Shown here: piece by piece, positions 34,372-43,771 of the stretch
How the letters are laid out: every line of letters begins with the position of its first letter
Numbering within the stretch: the stretch's first letter is position 1
Assembly: GCA_023230455.1 (NCBI GenBank)
Contig: JALNXH010000016.1
Coordinates: forward strand, 1-64,000
From: Rhodocyclaceae bacterium
Lineage (GTDB): Bacteria; Pseudomonadota; Gammaproteobacteria; Burkholderiales; Rhodocyclaceae
Reading direction: 5' to 3'
Length of the DNA stretch: 64,000 bases
Made by a program: the position numbers and the translations under genes
Notes under the pieces: generated by a model
Told to the model about the DNA's origin: nothing
The model's database searches: none
Seen by the model: the letters and a program-made list of their open reading frames with translations, nothing else

Positions 34372-35907
34372 ATGCGTCTGCTGCGCCTTGCCAAGATCGT
34401 CCGCGTCGGCGTTGCCTACGGTCTCGACCAGATGATCCTGGAACACGAACCCTCGGGCGTGTTGATGCGGCTGGCGCAGCGCCTGCTCTTCTGGCGCGAC
34501 CTGTCGGCGCCGCCCGCCGTGCGCCTGCGGCTGGCGCTGGAAGCGCTGGGACCGATTTTTGTCAAGTTCGGACAAGTGCTGTCGACGCGCCGCGACCTGC
34601 TGCCGGCAGAACTCGCCGACGAGCTGGCGAAATTGCAGGACAGAGTGCCGCCCTTCCCTTCAAAGCAGGCGGTAGCCCAGCTCGAAGCGGCCTACGGCAA
34701 GCCGTTGAACGAAGTCTTCGCGAGCTTCGAACGTGAACCGGTGGCCTCGGCTTCGGTGGCGCAGGTGCACTTCGCCACGCTGCGCAGTGAGGACGGCGGC
34801 CACGACGTCGCGGTAAAGATCCTGCGTCCCGGCATCGCGCCGGTGATCGAACACGACCTGGCTCTGCTCGACGCCGCGGCGGTATTGCTGGAAAAGATCT
34901 GGTCGGACGGCAAGCGCCTGAAACCGCGCGAGGTGGTCGCCGAATTCGACAAGTACCTGCACGACGAGCTCGACCTGATGCGGGAGGCGGCCAACTGCTC
35001 GCAACTGCGGCGCAATTTCGCCGACTCCGCGCTGCTCAGCGTGCCGGAAGTGCATTGGGACTGGTGCCGCGAAACGGTAATGGTGATGGAGCGGATGCAC
35101 GGCACGCCGATCTCGCAAACCGACGTGCTGCGCGATCGCGGCGTAGACATCCCGGCCCTGGCGCGCGCCGGCGTCGAGATATTCTTCACCCAGGTGTTCC
35201 GCGACGGCTTCTTCCACGCCGACATGCATCCCGGGAATATCTTCGTCGCCACCGAAGGCGTGGACAAGGGTAAGTACATCGCGCTCGACTTCGGCATCGT
35301 CGGCACGCTCAACGAAACCGACAAGCGCTATTTGGCGCAGAACTTCCTCGCTTTCTTCCAGCGCGACTACCGCCGCGTCGCCGAAGCCCACGTCGAATCC
35401 GGTTGGGCGCCGGCCGACACGCGAATCGACGAATTCGAGACGGCGATCCGTGCCGTCTGCGAACCGATCTTCGACCGGCCGCTGAAGGACATTTCCTTCG
35501 GCCGCATCCTGCTCCGGCTGTTCCAGACCTCGCGCCGCTTCAACGTCGAGATCCAGCCGCAACTGGTACTGCTACAGAAAACCCTGCTGAATATCGAAGG
35601 GCTCGGCCGCGACCTCGACCCCGAGCTCGATCTGTGGAAAACCGCCAAGCCTTTCCTCGAACGCTGGATGAGCGAGCAGGTGGGCTGGCGCAGCCTGTTC
35701 AGGAACCTGAAAAAGGAAGCGCCGCAATGGGCGACGCTGCTGCCCGCCCTGCCGCGCCTGCTGCACCAGCGGCTGGCGGGCGACGAGACCGCCCGCATCG
35801 CCGCCGAGTTGACGGAACTGCGTCAGCAGGCCCGGCAGCGCAATCGCTGGCTGGCCGCAATCGCACTCTTACTCGCCACCCTGCTCGGCGTCCTTCTGCT
35901 CGCTTGA
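34372..35907 (+). CDS. ubiB: Ubiquinone biosynthesis kinase-like protein UbiB
   Basis: 511 residues. UbiB/ADCK signatures: KxGQ motif in GPIFVKFGQVLSTRRDLLP (about 60-78), Ala-rich nucleotide loop VASASVAQVH, VAVKILRPGI, DMHPGN and DFGIVG. A C-terminal transmembrane helix (about 490-508) anchors it. It is needed for ubiquinone synthesis, probably through lipid extraction by its ATPase activity. Its last 39 bp overlap the convergent HDOD gene. Confidence 0.93.
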   Translation: MRLLRLAKIVRVGVAYGLDQMILEHEPSGVLMRLAQRLLFWRDLSAPPAVRLRLALEALGPIFVKFGQVLSTRRDLLPAELADELAKLQDRVPPFPSKQAVAQLEAAYGKPLNEVFASFEREPVASASVAQVHFATLRSEDGGHDVAVKILRPGIAPVIEHDLALLDAAAVLLEKIWSDGKRLKPREVVAEFDKYLHDELDLMREAANCSQLRRNFADSALLSVPEVHWDWCRETVMVMERMHGTPISQTDVLRDRGVDIPALARAGVEIFFTQVFRDGFFHADMHPGNIFVATEGVDKGKYIALDFGIVGTLNETDKRYLAQNFLAFFQRDYRRVAEAHVESGWAPADTRIDEFETAIRAVCEPIFDRPLKDISFGRILLRLFQTSRRFNVEIQPQLVLLQKTLLNIEGLGRDLDPELDLWKTAKPFLERWMSEQVGWRSLFRNLKKEAPQWATLLPALPRLLHQRLAGDETARIAAELTELRQQARQRNRWLAAIALLLATLLGVLLLA

Positions 35908-37149
35908 GGCTTGCTGGCCGCCGCTGCTGATGCGGTGGGCGTACACCAGCGCTTCCTGCTGCGCGGCCGTCACCGCTTCGAGCGACAACTGAAGCTCTTC
36001 GGCGACGACGGCGACGGCATCGAAGTCGGCCTTTTCCAGCGCCTCGCAAAGAACGATCAGACGCCCCAGCGGGCGATTGCGGTTGACCAGCGCTTCGCGC
36101 AGTTCGTCGGCCAGACTGAGCCGTGTCGCCACCTGCTCCATGGTCCAGCCCATCAGCACGTCGGCGAGCGAAAGCAGGCCGATCATGTAAGCCTCGTCCT
36201 GCAACAGGCTGTGGGTTTGATGGGTACGGAAGGTCAGCACATACTCCATGAACCGGGCGCGGCGCAACGCCAGCTCCATCAGCGGTGAGCCGCCGGCGTT
36301 GCCGTCGAGGACGTAAAGCAGCACTTGCAGCCAGCGCGCCAGCTGCGCACGGCCGAGGATCACGAAAGCGTGCTTGAGCGAACGGATCGTCGTCGGCAGA
36401 GCGAAAGCGGAGGAATTCACCAGACGCAGCAGGTGCAGCGACAAGGCCGGATCGGTCTTGAAACTGTCCTCCAGCACGCGATCGTCGGCATCCGCAGTCA
36501 GCTTGGCGAGCAGATCGAGCACGGCCAGCTTGCGCGGATCGGCGCGCTCGCCGCGAATCTGCATGGTGTGCGCGAAATGGTAGCCCTGATAGAGATGGAC
36601 GCCGCGGCGGCGCAGGACATCGAAATCCTCCGGCCGCTCGACGCCGTAAACGTAGATCTGCACGCCGTGGGCGAAGGCTTCGCGGAACACGGTTTCGCAC
36701 TCTCCGGCGATCACCCGCCGGCATTCCAGCTTGACCACGTCGGCCAGTGCGGCAGCGGCGCCCAAGCTTGCCGCCGCACCGACATCGAGCACGATGCGGA
36801 AACCCAGCGCACGCAGTTCCTGACAGCGCACGCTCAGCCGCAGCGCCAGCGGCTGAGCGATTTCGAGAGCGAAACGATCGGACGGCAGCAGGTTCAGCAA
36901 GTCACTCTTGAGCAAGGACTCCGACGCGGCGACGAAGGCCCGACGCAAACGCAGCAGATCGTCGATCCCGGAATGGACAAAGGCGCTGAGAATCGCGTTG
37001 GCCGCGTCGGCGGCCTCGTTAGCGCGCGGTTCAGCGGGTACTCCGGCATCGCGATAGATCAGTTCCACCGCCACCGACGCCTGGGTGGCGCTGAGGATGG
37101 GCTGATAGGCGAAAGCGTAATGGGCGGTATCGGTCACTTCAATCCTCAT
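35869..37149 (-). CDS. EAL-like (degenerate) plus HDOD signalling protein
   Basis: 426 residues. The N-terminal part (about 1-200) follows the EAL/YuxH pattern (AYQPILSA, ALEIAQPL, LDVGAAAS, VKLECRR, GYHFAHTM) but lacks the EAL, DDFGTG and QGxxxxxP catalytic motifs, so no c-di-GMP hydrolysis is expected. The C-terminal part is an HDOD domain (about 205-385) with DPALSLHLLRLVNSSAF and SLKHAFVILGRAQLARW. YuxH-type proteins of this layout usually act in signalling or motility; the partner is unknown. Its 3' end overlaps ubiB by 39 bp, tail to tail. Confidence 0.85.
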   Translation of the reverse strand: MRIEVTDTAHYAFAYQPILSATQASVAVELIYRDAGVPAEPRANEAADAANAILSAFVHSGIDDLLRLRRAFVAASESLLKSDLLNLLPSDRFALEIAQPLALRLSVRCQELRALGFRIVLDVGAAASLGAAAALADVVKLECRRVIAGECETVFREAFAHGVQIYVYGVERPEDFDVLRRRGVHLYQGYHFAHTMQIRGERADPRKLAVLDLLAKLTADADDRVLEDSFKTDPALSLHLLRLVNSSAFALPTTIRSLKHAFVILGRAQLARWLQVLLYVLDGNAGGSPLMELALRRARFMEYVLTFRTHQTHSLLQDEAYMIGLLSLADVLMGWTMEQVATRLSLADELREALVNRNRPLGRLIVLCEALEKADFDAVAVVAEELQLSLEAVTAAQQEALVYAHRISSGGQQASSEQKDAEQGGE

Positions 37150-37210
37150 CGAAACGGGAGGTCTGGCTCTGCGACCGGACGGCGCAGGATCTCCAACGAA
37201 AACGCTTGGC

Positions 37211-37216
37211 TATAAT
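37211..37216 (+). promoter_or_regulatory. Promoter -10 (TATAAT) for the symporter gene
   Basis: Consensus TATAAT 62 bp upstream of the symporter ATG, in the gap between the divergent HDOD gene and the symporter. No good -35 is visible. Confidence 0.4.
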
Positions 37217-37277
37217 GCCCGAACTCCCGCCGCGTTGCACATCATCGGCGCGCTTTTCAACTGTGCAGGAATTCCCG

Positions 37278-38777
37278 ATGCTGCTCTGGTTCGTCATCAT
37301 CTACTGGGTGATCTCGGTGGCCATCGGCCTTTACGCCGCCACCCGGGTGCACAACACCAAGGACTTCGCCGTCGCCGGCCGCCATCTGCCGTTCTATATG
37401 GTCACCGCGACGGTGTTCGCCACCTGGTTCGGTTCGGAAACCGTACTCGGCATTCCCGCGACCTTCCTCAAGGAAGGCATGCACGGCGTCGTCGCCGACC
37501 CCTTCGGCTCATCTCTGTGCCTGATCCTGGTCGGCCTGTTCTTCGCCGCGCCGCTTTACCGGATGAACCTGCTGACCATCGGCGACTTCTACCGCAAGCG
37601 CTACGGCCGCAGCGTCGAAGCCCTCACCACCATCGCCATCGTCGTTTCCTATCTGGGCTGGGTCGGCGCCCAGATCACCGCCCTCGGCCTGGTCTTCAAC
37701 GTCGTCTCGGGCGGCGAAATCAGCAAGGTCACCGGGATGTGGATCGGCTCGTCCACCATCCTCATCTACACCCTGTTCGGCGGCATGTGGGCGGTGGCGA
37801 TCACCGACTTCCTACAGATGATCATCATCGTCATCGGCATGCTGTGGATCGGCGGCGAGGTTTCCGGCATGGTCGGCGGCGTCGGCGTGGTGGTCGATCA
37901 CGCCATGCAGAGCGGCAAGTTCAGCTTCTGGCCGGAGGCCGACGCCAAGGCGATCATCGGCTTCATCGCCGCCTGGAGCACCATGATGCTCGGCTCGATT
38001 CCGCAGCAGGACGTGTTCCAGCGGGTCCAGTCGTCAAAGAGCGAGAAGATCGCGGTGTGGGGCTCGGTACTCGGCGGCAGCCTGTATTTCGTGTTCGCCT
38101 TCGTGCCCATGTTCCTGGCCTATTCGGCGACGCTGATCGCCCCCGAAATGGTCGCCGAACTGATCGACAGCGATTCGCAGATGATCCTGCCGCGCCTGGT
38201 GATGGAGAAGGCGCCGCTGTTCGCCCAAGTGATGTTCTTCGGCGCCTTGCTCTCGGCGATCAAGAGTTGCGCCTCGGCGACGCTGCTGGCTCCCTCGGTC
38301 ACCTTCACCGAAAACCTGCTCAAACCCATGATGGGGCCGATGAGCGATCACAAGCTGCTGCGCACCATGCGCATCGTCACCCTGGTCTTCACGCTGCTGG
38401 TCACGCTGTATGCGATCAACTCAAAGGCCAGCATCTTCAAGATGGTGGAAAACGCCTACCAGATCACCCTGGTCATGGCCTTCATCCCCCTCGCCTGCGG
38501 CGTCTATTGGCGGCGCGCCACGCATCAGGGCGCGCTGGTCTCGATCTTCTGCGGCCTCTTCACGTGGCTTTCGATCCTCCTCGTCGGCCCCGAGGATCCG
38601 TTCGTCCCGGCCCAGTTCGCCGGCCTGATCGCCGCCGCCGTCGGCATGCTGTTGGGTTCGCTGCTGCCGCAGGCGATCCATCACGACCCCCACATTCACG
38701 ACGCCCTGCGTCATGGCCACCACGCGGCGGCGCAGACCCACCACGTGGCGGAAACGGCACATCACCACGCCCAGTAA
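37278..38777 (+). CDS. Sodium:solute symporter (SSS family)
   Basis: 499 residues, about 13 hydrophobic helices in the LeuT-fold SSS pattern: WFGSETVLGIPATFLKEGMHG (about 54-74), DFYRKRYGRSVE and YTLFGGMWAVAITDFLQM (about 160-180). ATG 37278 is preceded by AGGA; the frame is open further up, but the family starts here. The last 35 residues are very His-rich (HHDPHIHD, HGHHAAAQTHH, HHHAQ). The substrate is unknown; related proteins carry organic acids, proline or pantothenate. A hairpin terminator follows. Confidence 0.85.
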   Translation: MLLWFVIIYWVISVAIGLYAATRVHNTKDFAVAGRHLPFYMVTATVFATWFGSETVLGIPATFLKEGMHGVVADPFGSSLCLILVGLFFAAPLYRMNLLTIGDFYRKRYGRSVEALTTIAIVVSYLGWVGAQITALGLVFNVVSGGEISKVTGMWIGSSTILIYTLFGGMWAVAITDFLQMIIIVIGMLWIGGEVSGMVGGVGVVVDHAMQSGKFSFWPEADAKAIIGFIAAWSTMMLGSIPQQDVFQRVQSSKSEKIAVWGSVLGGSLYFVFAFVPMFLAYSATLIAPEMVAELIDSDSQMILPRLVMEKAPLFAQVMFFGALLSAIKSCASATLLAPSVTFTENLLKPMMGPMSDHKLLRTMRIVTLVFTLLVTLYAINSKASIFKMVENAYQITLVMAFIPLACGVYWRRATHQGALVSIFCGLFTWLSILLVGPEDPFVPAQFAGLIAAAVGMLLGSLLPQAIHHDPHIHDALRHGHHAAAQTHHVAETAHHHAQ

Positions 38778-38783
38778 ACCCAG

Positions 38784-38816
38784 CCCCGGCGGCGGCAAGC
38801 GCCGCCGGGGCGTTTA
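38784..38816 (+). terminator. Hairpin terminator after the symporter gene
   Basis: CCCCGGCGGCG (38784-38794) / CGCCGCCGGGG (38800-38810), a perfect 11-bp GC stem with a 5-base loop, followed by CGTTTA. The T-tract is poor. Confidence 0.65.
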
Positions 38817-38864
38817 GTGTAGTGTCCGCGTGTTGCAGACAGACTCACTACAGGAAACTCCGCG

Positions 38865-40154
38865 ATGACATCCCATCAGCCCGTCGCGCAACTCGGCGTC
38901 GGAAAACTGCCGGTCCGATATCCGCTGCTCGCGCTGTGTTTTTTTGCCTGCCTGATTTGCTACCTGGACCGGATCAGCATTTCCGTTGCGGTGATCGCGA
39001 TGCAGGAGCAATTCGGCTGGTCGGAGACCACCAAGGGCCTGGTGCTTTCTTCGTTTTTCATCGGCTACATGCTGTGCCAGGTGCCAAGCGGTTGGCTGGC
39101 CAACCGCTTGGGCGGGAAGATCATGCTGTCGGTCGCCGTTATCTGGTGGTCGGCATTCACCTTCCTGACGCCGCTAGCGGCAGCGATTTCATTGCCCGTG
39201 CTGCTGGCGACGCGCGTCCTGATGGGCGTTGGCGAAGCCGGCATGTTCCCCTCTGTTTTCAATCTGTTCAGCCGCTGGACTCCCTTGCACCAGCGCTCCC
39301 GCTTCGTCGCCCTGGTGCTCAGCGGCGCACCGGTAGGCAACGTCATCGGGCTCGCCGTCAGCGGCTGGCTGGCGACCCAGTTTGGCTGGCAGGCGATTTT
39401 TTACGTCTTCGGCCTGCTGGGCGTGCTCTGGGCCATTGCATGGATTCCTTCGAGTTACAACGATCCGCGGCAGCACCCGCGCATCAGCCGGGAAGAGCTG
39501 GAATTGCTCGATCGCGACCGTCCGAGCGACGCGACGCCGGGAGCGGTGCCATGGCGCCGGTTGCTAACCCAACCAGCGGTGTGGGCGCTGATGGTGAACG
39601 GCTTTTGCAGCGCGTGGACGCTGTATGTCCTCCTCGCGTGGCTGCCGAGTTACTTCAACAAAATCTACGGCATGAACATGCTGAAGGCCGGGTTTTATTC
39701 CGCCGCCCCCTGGATCACCCTGTTCATTTTGGTCAATGCCGGGGGGTGGATCGCGGACGCGATGACCCGGCGGCACATCAGCACCACCTCGGTGCGCAAG
39801 ACCATGCAGGCAAGCGGACTGATCGGGTCCGCCCTGTTCCTCATGGTCGCGCGCCAGATGACGACACCCGAGACAGCGCTGGCGGCGATCTGCCTTGCAC
39901 TCGGCTTCGTCGGCCTAACCTGGTCCGGCTACGGCATCAACAGCCTCGACATCGCCCCGCGCTACGCCGACGTGCTCTCCGGCATGACATTCACCGCCGC
40001 CAACATCCCCGGCATCATCGCTGTGATGGTTACCGGCTGGATGCTCGACTTGACCGGCAGCTATGACGCACCCTTCCTCCTTGGCGCCTCGATCAGCGTC
40101 TTTGGCGCCATCGTTTACCTGATCTGGGGGTCGGGCGAGCCGCTGGTCGACTAA
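38865..40154 (+). CDS. MFS transporter (ACS/SLC17-like)
   Basis: 429 residues with 12 predicted helices. The N-half carries LDRISISVAV, WLANRLGGK (motif A-like) and GVGEAGMFPSVFNLFSRW, typical of anion:cation symporters for hexuronates, dicarboxylates or similar organic anions. RBS AGGAAA precedes the ATG. Lone gene between two terminator or promoter regions; the substrate is not deducible. Confidence 0.85.
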   Translation: MTSHQPVAQLGVGKLPVRYPLLALCFFACLICYLDRISISVAVIAMQEQFGWSETTKGLVLSSFFIGYMLCQVPSGWLANRLGGKIMLSVAVIWWSAFTFLTPLAAAISLPVLLATRVLMGVGEAGMFPSVFNLFSRWTPLHQRSRFVALVLSGAPVGNVIGLAVSGWLATQFGWQAIFYVFGLLGVLWAIAWIPSSYNDPRQHPRISREELELLDRDRPSDATPGAVPWRRLLTQPAVWALMVNGFCSAWTLYVLLAWLPSYFNKIYGMNMLKAGFYSAAPWITLFILVNAGGWIADAMTRRHISTTSVRKTMQASGLIGSALFLMVARQMTTPETALAAICLALGFVGLTWSGYGINSLDIAPRYADVLSGMTFTAANIPGIIAVMVTGWMLDLTGSYDAPFLLGASISVFGAIVYLIWGSGEPLVD

Positions 40155-40243
40155 ACGGCGGGGTGACATCGTCCGCCGCCCGGCCATGCCGGCGGCACCC
40201 GTATTTTCAAGCACTTGGGTCCAAACCCGGCCGGTCAGTGGCC

Positions 40244-40285
40244 TTGATTTGGCTCAATACGTGTCAGACGACGCCTCTCTATACT
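40244..40285 (+). promoter_or_regulatory. FNR/ANR-type box and -10 of the ubiUVT operon
   Basis: TTGAT-TTGG-CTCAA (40244-40257) matches the FNR consensus TTGAT-N4-ATCAA at 9 of 10 positions. TATACT (40280-40285) is the -10. The box centre (40250.5) is 41.5 bp before a start point near 40292, the class II activator position. This implies induction under low oxygen. Confidence 0.7.
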
Positions 40286-40317
40286 GCAATACTTCAGCGA
40301 AAATCCCCAACGCCCCC

Positions 40318-41322
40318 ATGCAAGCCCTCGAACTCGTCTGCCCCGCCGGCGGACTGCCGGCCCTCAAGACGGCCGTCGACAACGGCGCCGACTGTGTCTA
40401 CACAGGGTTCCGCGACGAAACCAATGCGCGCAACTTCAATGGTCTCAACTTCGACCCGGCCGCCCTCGCCCAAGGCGTCGCCTACGCCCATCGCAACGGC
40501 GCAAAAGTACTGGTCGCGCTCAACACCTACCCCCAGGTACGCAACTGGGACAAAGCCACCGCCGCGGTCGACCGCGCCGCCGGGTGCGGCGTCGATGCGG
40601 TGATCCTGGCCGATCCGGGGTTGATGGAATATGCGGCCAAGCGTCATCCGGCGCTCGCGCTGCATCTCTCCGTCCAGGGCTCGGCGACCAACTACGAGGC
40701 GATCAATTTCTACCGCGAGCGCTTCGGCATCCGCCGCGCCGTACTGCCGCGCGTGCTCTCGCTGGCCCAAGTGGAGCAGTTGATTGCACACACCGATGTC
40801 GACATTGAAGTCTTCGGCTTCGGCGGCCTGTGCGTGATGGTGGAGGGCCGCTGCACGCTGTCCGCCTACGCCACTGGCGTCTCCCCCAACTGCAACGGTG
40901 CCTGCTCGCCGGCCAGCGCGGTACGCTGGGAACAAACCGCCGCCGGCATGGAAACACGCCTCAACGGCCTGCTCATCGACCGTTTCGGCAACGACGAGCG
41001 CGCCGGCTACCCGACGCTGTGCAAGGGCCGCTTCGAAGTGGACGACGAGGTGTATTACGCCATCGAGGAGCCGACCAGCCTCAACACCCTCGAAATGCTG
41101 CCGGAGCTGCTGCGCATCGGCGTGCGTGCGGTGAAGATCGAAGGCCGCCAGCGCAGCCCGGCCTATGTCGCCCAAGTGACCAAGGTCTGGCGCGCCGCGA
41201 TCGATGCCGCCCGCAAGAATCCGGCCGGCTTCGCACCACTGCCGAGCTGGATGGCCGACCTGAACAAGGTCTCCGAAGGCAGCAGCCACACCCTGGGCGC
41301 CTACCACCGCCCGTGGAAGTGA
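40318..41322 (+). CDS. ubiU: Oxygen-independent ubiquinone hydroxylation protein UbiU (U32 peptidase family)
   Basis: 334 residues starting MQALELVCPAGGLPALK. The U32 core and iron-sulfur cysteines (LCVMVEGRC, NCNGAC, TLCKGRF) are present. UbiU and UbiV form a [4Fe-4S] complex that hydroxylates the ubiquinone ring without oxygen, using prephenate as the donor. An open frame from 40186 is unrelated to the family. First gene of ubiU-ubiV-ubiT, behind an FNR-type promoter. Confidence 0.93.
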   Translation: MQALELVCPAGGLPALKTAVDNGADCVYTGFRDETNARNFNGLNFDPAALAQGVAYAHRNGAKVLVALNTYPQVRNWDKATAAVDRAAGCGVDAVILADPGLMEYAAKRHPALALHLSVQGSATNYEAINFYRERFGIRRAVLPRVLSLAQVEQLIAHTDVDIEVFGFGGLCVMVEGRCTLSAYATGVSPNCNGACSPASAVRWEQTAAGMETRLNGLLIDRFGNDERAGYPTLCKGRFEVDDEVYYAIEEPTSLNTLEMLPELLRIGVRAVKIEGRQRSPAYVAQVTKVWRAAIDAARKNPAGFAPLPSWMADLNKVSEGSSHTLGAYHRPWK

Positions 41323-41327
41323 AACCT

Positions 41328-42224
41328 ATGCAACTCGCCCTCGGTCCCCTGCTCTACTACTGGCCCAAACAACGGGTCGAAGAGTTCTATGCCGCCGTCG
41401 CCAGTGCGCCGGTGGATATCGTCTACCTCGGCGAAGCGGTCTGCTCGCGCCGCCACGAGTTGCGCCTCGACGACTGGCTGGCGGTGGCCGGCCGGCTGGC
41501 CGACGCCGGCAAGGAGGTGGTGCTGTCCACGCTGACCCTGATCGAATCGGAGTCCGACCTCAAGGCGCTGCGCCGGCTGATCGACGCCGCCGACGGCTGT
41601 TTCGGCGTCGAGGCCAACGAAATGGGGGCGGTGCGCCTGCTCGCCGAACGTGGACGGGCATTCTGCGCCGGCCCCGGTCTGAATATTTTCAACAGCGCGA
41701 CACTGAGGATCGTCGCCGACAGCGGTGCCACGCGCTGGGTGATGCCGGCCGAACTCGGCCGCGACGCGCTGCGGGCCCTACAGGCGCAATGCCCGCCCGG
41801 CCTCGCCAGCGAAGTGTTCGTGCATGGCCGCTTGCCGCTGGCCCACTCCGCGCGCTGCTTCACCGCGCGGCGCTTCAACCTGCAAAAGGACGCCTGCGAA
41901 TTCCGCTGCCTCGACTACCCGCAGGGCCTCGCGCTGCACACCCGCGAAGGCATTCCCTTCCTCGTCCTTAACGGCGTCCAGACCTTGTCGGCGAAGACCT
42001 ATAATCTGTTGCCGGAAGTTCCCCAGTTGCAGGCCGCCGGCGTCGATGTGCTGCGCATCAGCCCCGAAGCCGACAACCTGGAGACGCTCGCCGCGCTGCG
42101 CGCCGCCTGCGCCGGACATCCGCCCGCCCGGAGCGCGCTGGGGCCGTCAGAATGCAACGGCTTCTGGTTCGGCCAACCCGGACTGGACCTGGTCACCGAA
42201 GGAGCCGCCTGTGAAACTGCCTGA
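41328..42224 (+). CDS. ubiV: UbiV, partner of UbiU
   Basis: 298 residues, ATG 5 bp after the ubiU stop. U32 family with LALGPLLYYWPKQRVEEFY at the start and cysteines at VCSRRHEL, ARCF, KDACEFRC that match the UbiV [4Fe-4S] set. Acts with UbiU. The 3' end overlaps ubiT by 14 bp. Confidence 0.92.
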   Translation: MQLALGPLLYYWPKQRVEEFYAAVASAPVDIVYLGEAVCSRRHELRLDDWLAVAGRLADAGKEVVLSTLTLIESESDLKALRRLIDAADGCFGVEANEMGAVRLLAERGRAFCAGPGLNIFNSATLRIVADSGATRWVMPAELGRDALRALQAQCPPGLASEVFVHGRLPLAHSARCFTARRFNLQKDACEFRCLDYPQGLALHTREGIPFLVLNGVQTLSAKTYNLLPEVPQLQAAGVDVLRISPEADNLETLAALRAACAGHPPARSALGPSECNGFWFGQPGLDLVTEGAACETA

Positions 42225-42666
42225 ATTCGAACTGCCCGCCCTGATCGCCCGCGTCGGCGCCCGCCTGCCGCAATTGCCGCCAACCCTGGCACTGGTCTCT
42301 GCACTCAACCTCGGCCTCGGCCGCATCGTCAGCCGCGAAACACTGGAACCGCTGGCCGGACGGGCCTTCGCTATCCGCGTGCTGGATGCTGGGCTGACGC
42401 TGCGCTTCAAGTACGACGGCCGCCGCTTCCAGCCGCTGTTCGGCACCGCGGCGGTGGCATTGACCGTCTCCGCCCGGCTGCGCGATTTCATCGCCCTGCT
42501 GACCCGCGAGGAAGACCCCGACGCGCTGTTCTTCAACCGCCGGCTATTGATGGAAGGCGACACCGAGCTCGGCCTGCTGGTGAAGAACACCGTCGACGGC
42601 ATCGACTTCTCGCAGCTCGTCCCCGAGCGTCTGAAGAGTCCGCTACGGCCGTTACGCCAGGCCTGA
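42211..42666 (+). CDS. ubiT: UbiT, SCP2-type accessory lipid carrier
   Basis: 151 residues from a GTG (RBS GGAG at 42201-42204). A single SCP2 sterol-carrier fold, with VLDAGLTLRFKYDGRRFQP and EGDTELGLLVKNTVDGIDF. UbiT is the anaerobic counterpart of UbiJ and holds ubiquinone intermediates. It overlaps ubiV, so the three form one operon. Confidence 0.9.
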   Translation: MKLPEFELPALIARVGARLPQLPPTLALVSALNLGLGRIVSRETLEPLAGRAFAIRVLDAGLTLRFKYDGRRFQPLFGTAAVALTVSARLRDFIALLTREEDPDALFFNRRLLMEGDTELGLLVKNTVDGIDFSQLVPERLKSPLRPLRQA

Positions 42667-42679
42667 CGCAAGCGCCGTC

Positions 42680-43771
42680 ATGGGCGTCCACGCCCCGCGC
42701 CCGCGGCTGCCGCTGTATCTCGCCGCGGCCTATACGCTGCTGGCGCTGTATGCCAGCCTCCACCCGTTCTCCGGCTGGCGCGATTCCGGCGCGCCGCCGC
42801 TGGATTACCTGACGGCAGCTTGGCCGCGTTACTTCACAACCTTCGACCTGGTCGTCAACGCGATCGCTTACGTGCCGCTCGGCTTCCTCTGGGTACCGGC
42901 GCTGCAACGCGGACGCACGGCGCGACTACAGGCGCTGCTGGCGACGCTAATCTGCATCGTCCTCAGCTTCACCATGGAAACGGTACAGAATTACCTGCCC
43001 AGCCGCGTCCCCTCCAATCTCGACCTCGGCAGCAACAGCCTCGGCGGCTTGGTCGGCGCGCTGCTCGGCGCACGCTGGGGACGCACACTGCTCTCCGGCG
43101 GCCGACTGCACAGCCTGCGAGTGCAGCACATCGTCGCCGGTGGCAGCGGCGAAGCCGGACTGATGCTGCTCGGGCTGTGGCTGCTGACCCAACTCAATCC
43201 GGAAACCCTGCTCTTCGGCAGCGGCGACCTGCGCCACCTGCTGGATATCGAGATCGCACTCGACTTCGATACCGAGCGTTTCAGCCGCATCGAAGCGGTC
43301 ATCGCCGCGGCAAAAATGCTGGCGCTGGGGCTATTCGCTTCCTGCCTGCTGCGTCCGACGCCGCGCGCCCGGGGCCGCAAGCTCTGGATGATCGGCGGAC
43401 TGCTGTTCGCCGCACTCGCGATCCGCAGCTTCGCCGCTGCGCTGCTGGTGGCTCCGGAAAAGTCGTTGCACTGGCTCACGCCGGGCAACGGCAGCGGCCT
43501 GGCGATCGGCATCGTGCTGCTGGCGATCACGTTGCGCCTGCCATCGGCATGGCGCAGGGCACTGGCCGGCAGTGCCCTGCTGCTGGCCACCGTGCTGGTC
43601 AACCTGGCGCCGGAAAATCCTTATTTGAGCGAGGCCGCCTCCATCTGGCGGCACGGTCATTTTCTCAATTTCAATGGACTGACGCGGCTGGTCTCGGTAC
43701 TCTGGCCCTTCCTCGCCCTGCCCTGGCTGTTGATCCGCGAACGCGACCCATGGACCACATCGAAACACTGA
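42680..43771 (+). CDS. VanZ-like membrane protein
   Basis: 363 residues. The N-terminal half is VanZ-like: LYASLHPFSGWRD, FDLVVNAIAYVPLGFLW and FTMETVQNYLPSRVPSNLDLGSNSLGG (short hallmark at about 100-126). About eight to nine transmembrane helices run through the length. The function of most VanZ homologues outside glycopeptide resistance is unknown. It follows ubiT by 13 bp and overlaps the next gene by 22 bp. Confidence 0.78.
   Translation: MGVHAPRPRLPLYLAAAYTLLALYASLHPFSGWRDSGAPPLDYLTAAWPRYFTTFDLVVNAIAYVPLGFLWVPALQRGRTARLQALLATLICIVLSFTMETVQNYLPSRVPSNLDLGSNSLGGLVGALLGARWGRTLLSGGRLHSLRVQHIVAGGSGEAGLMLLGLWLLTQLNPETLLFGSGDLRHLLDIEIALDFDTERFSRIEAVIAAAKMLALGLFASCLLRPTPRARGRKLWMIGGLLFAALAIRSFAAALLVAPEKSLHWLTPGNGSGLAIGIVLLAITLRLPSAWRRALAGSALLLATVLVNLAPENPYLSEAASIWRHGHFLNFNGLTRLVSVLWPFLALPWLLIRERDPWTTSKH

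Noticed and set aside
37235..40066. 943-codon open frame across the symporter and MFS genes
   Set aside because: Its product is Arg/His/Pro-rich, crosses a terminator, and lies out of frame with two clear membrane proteins.
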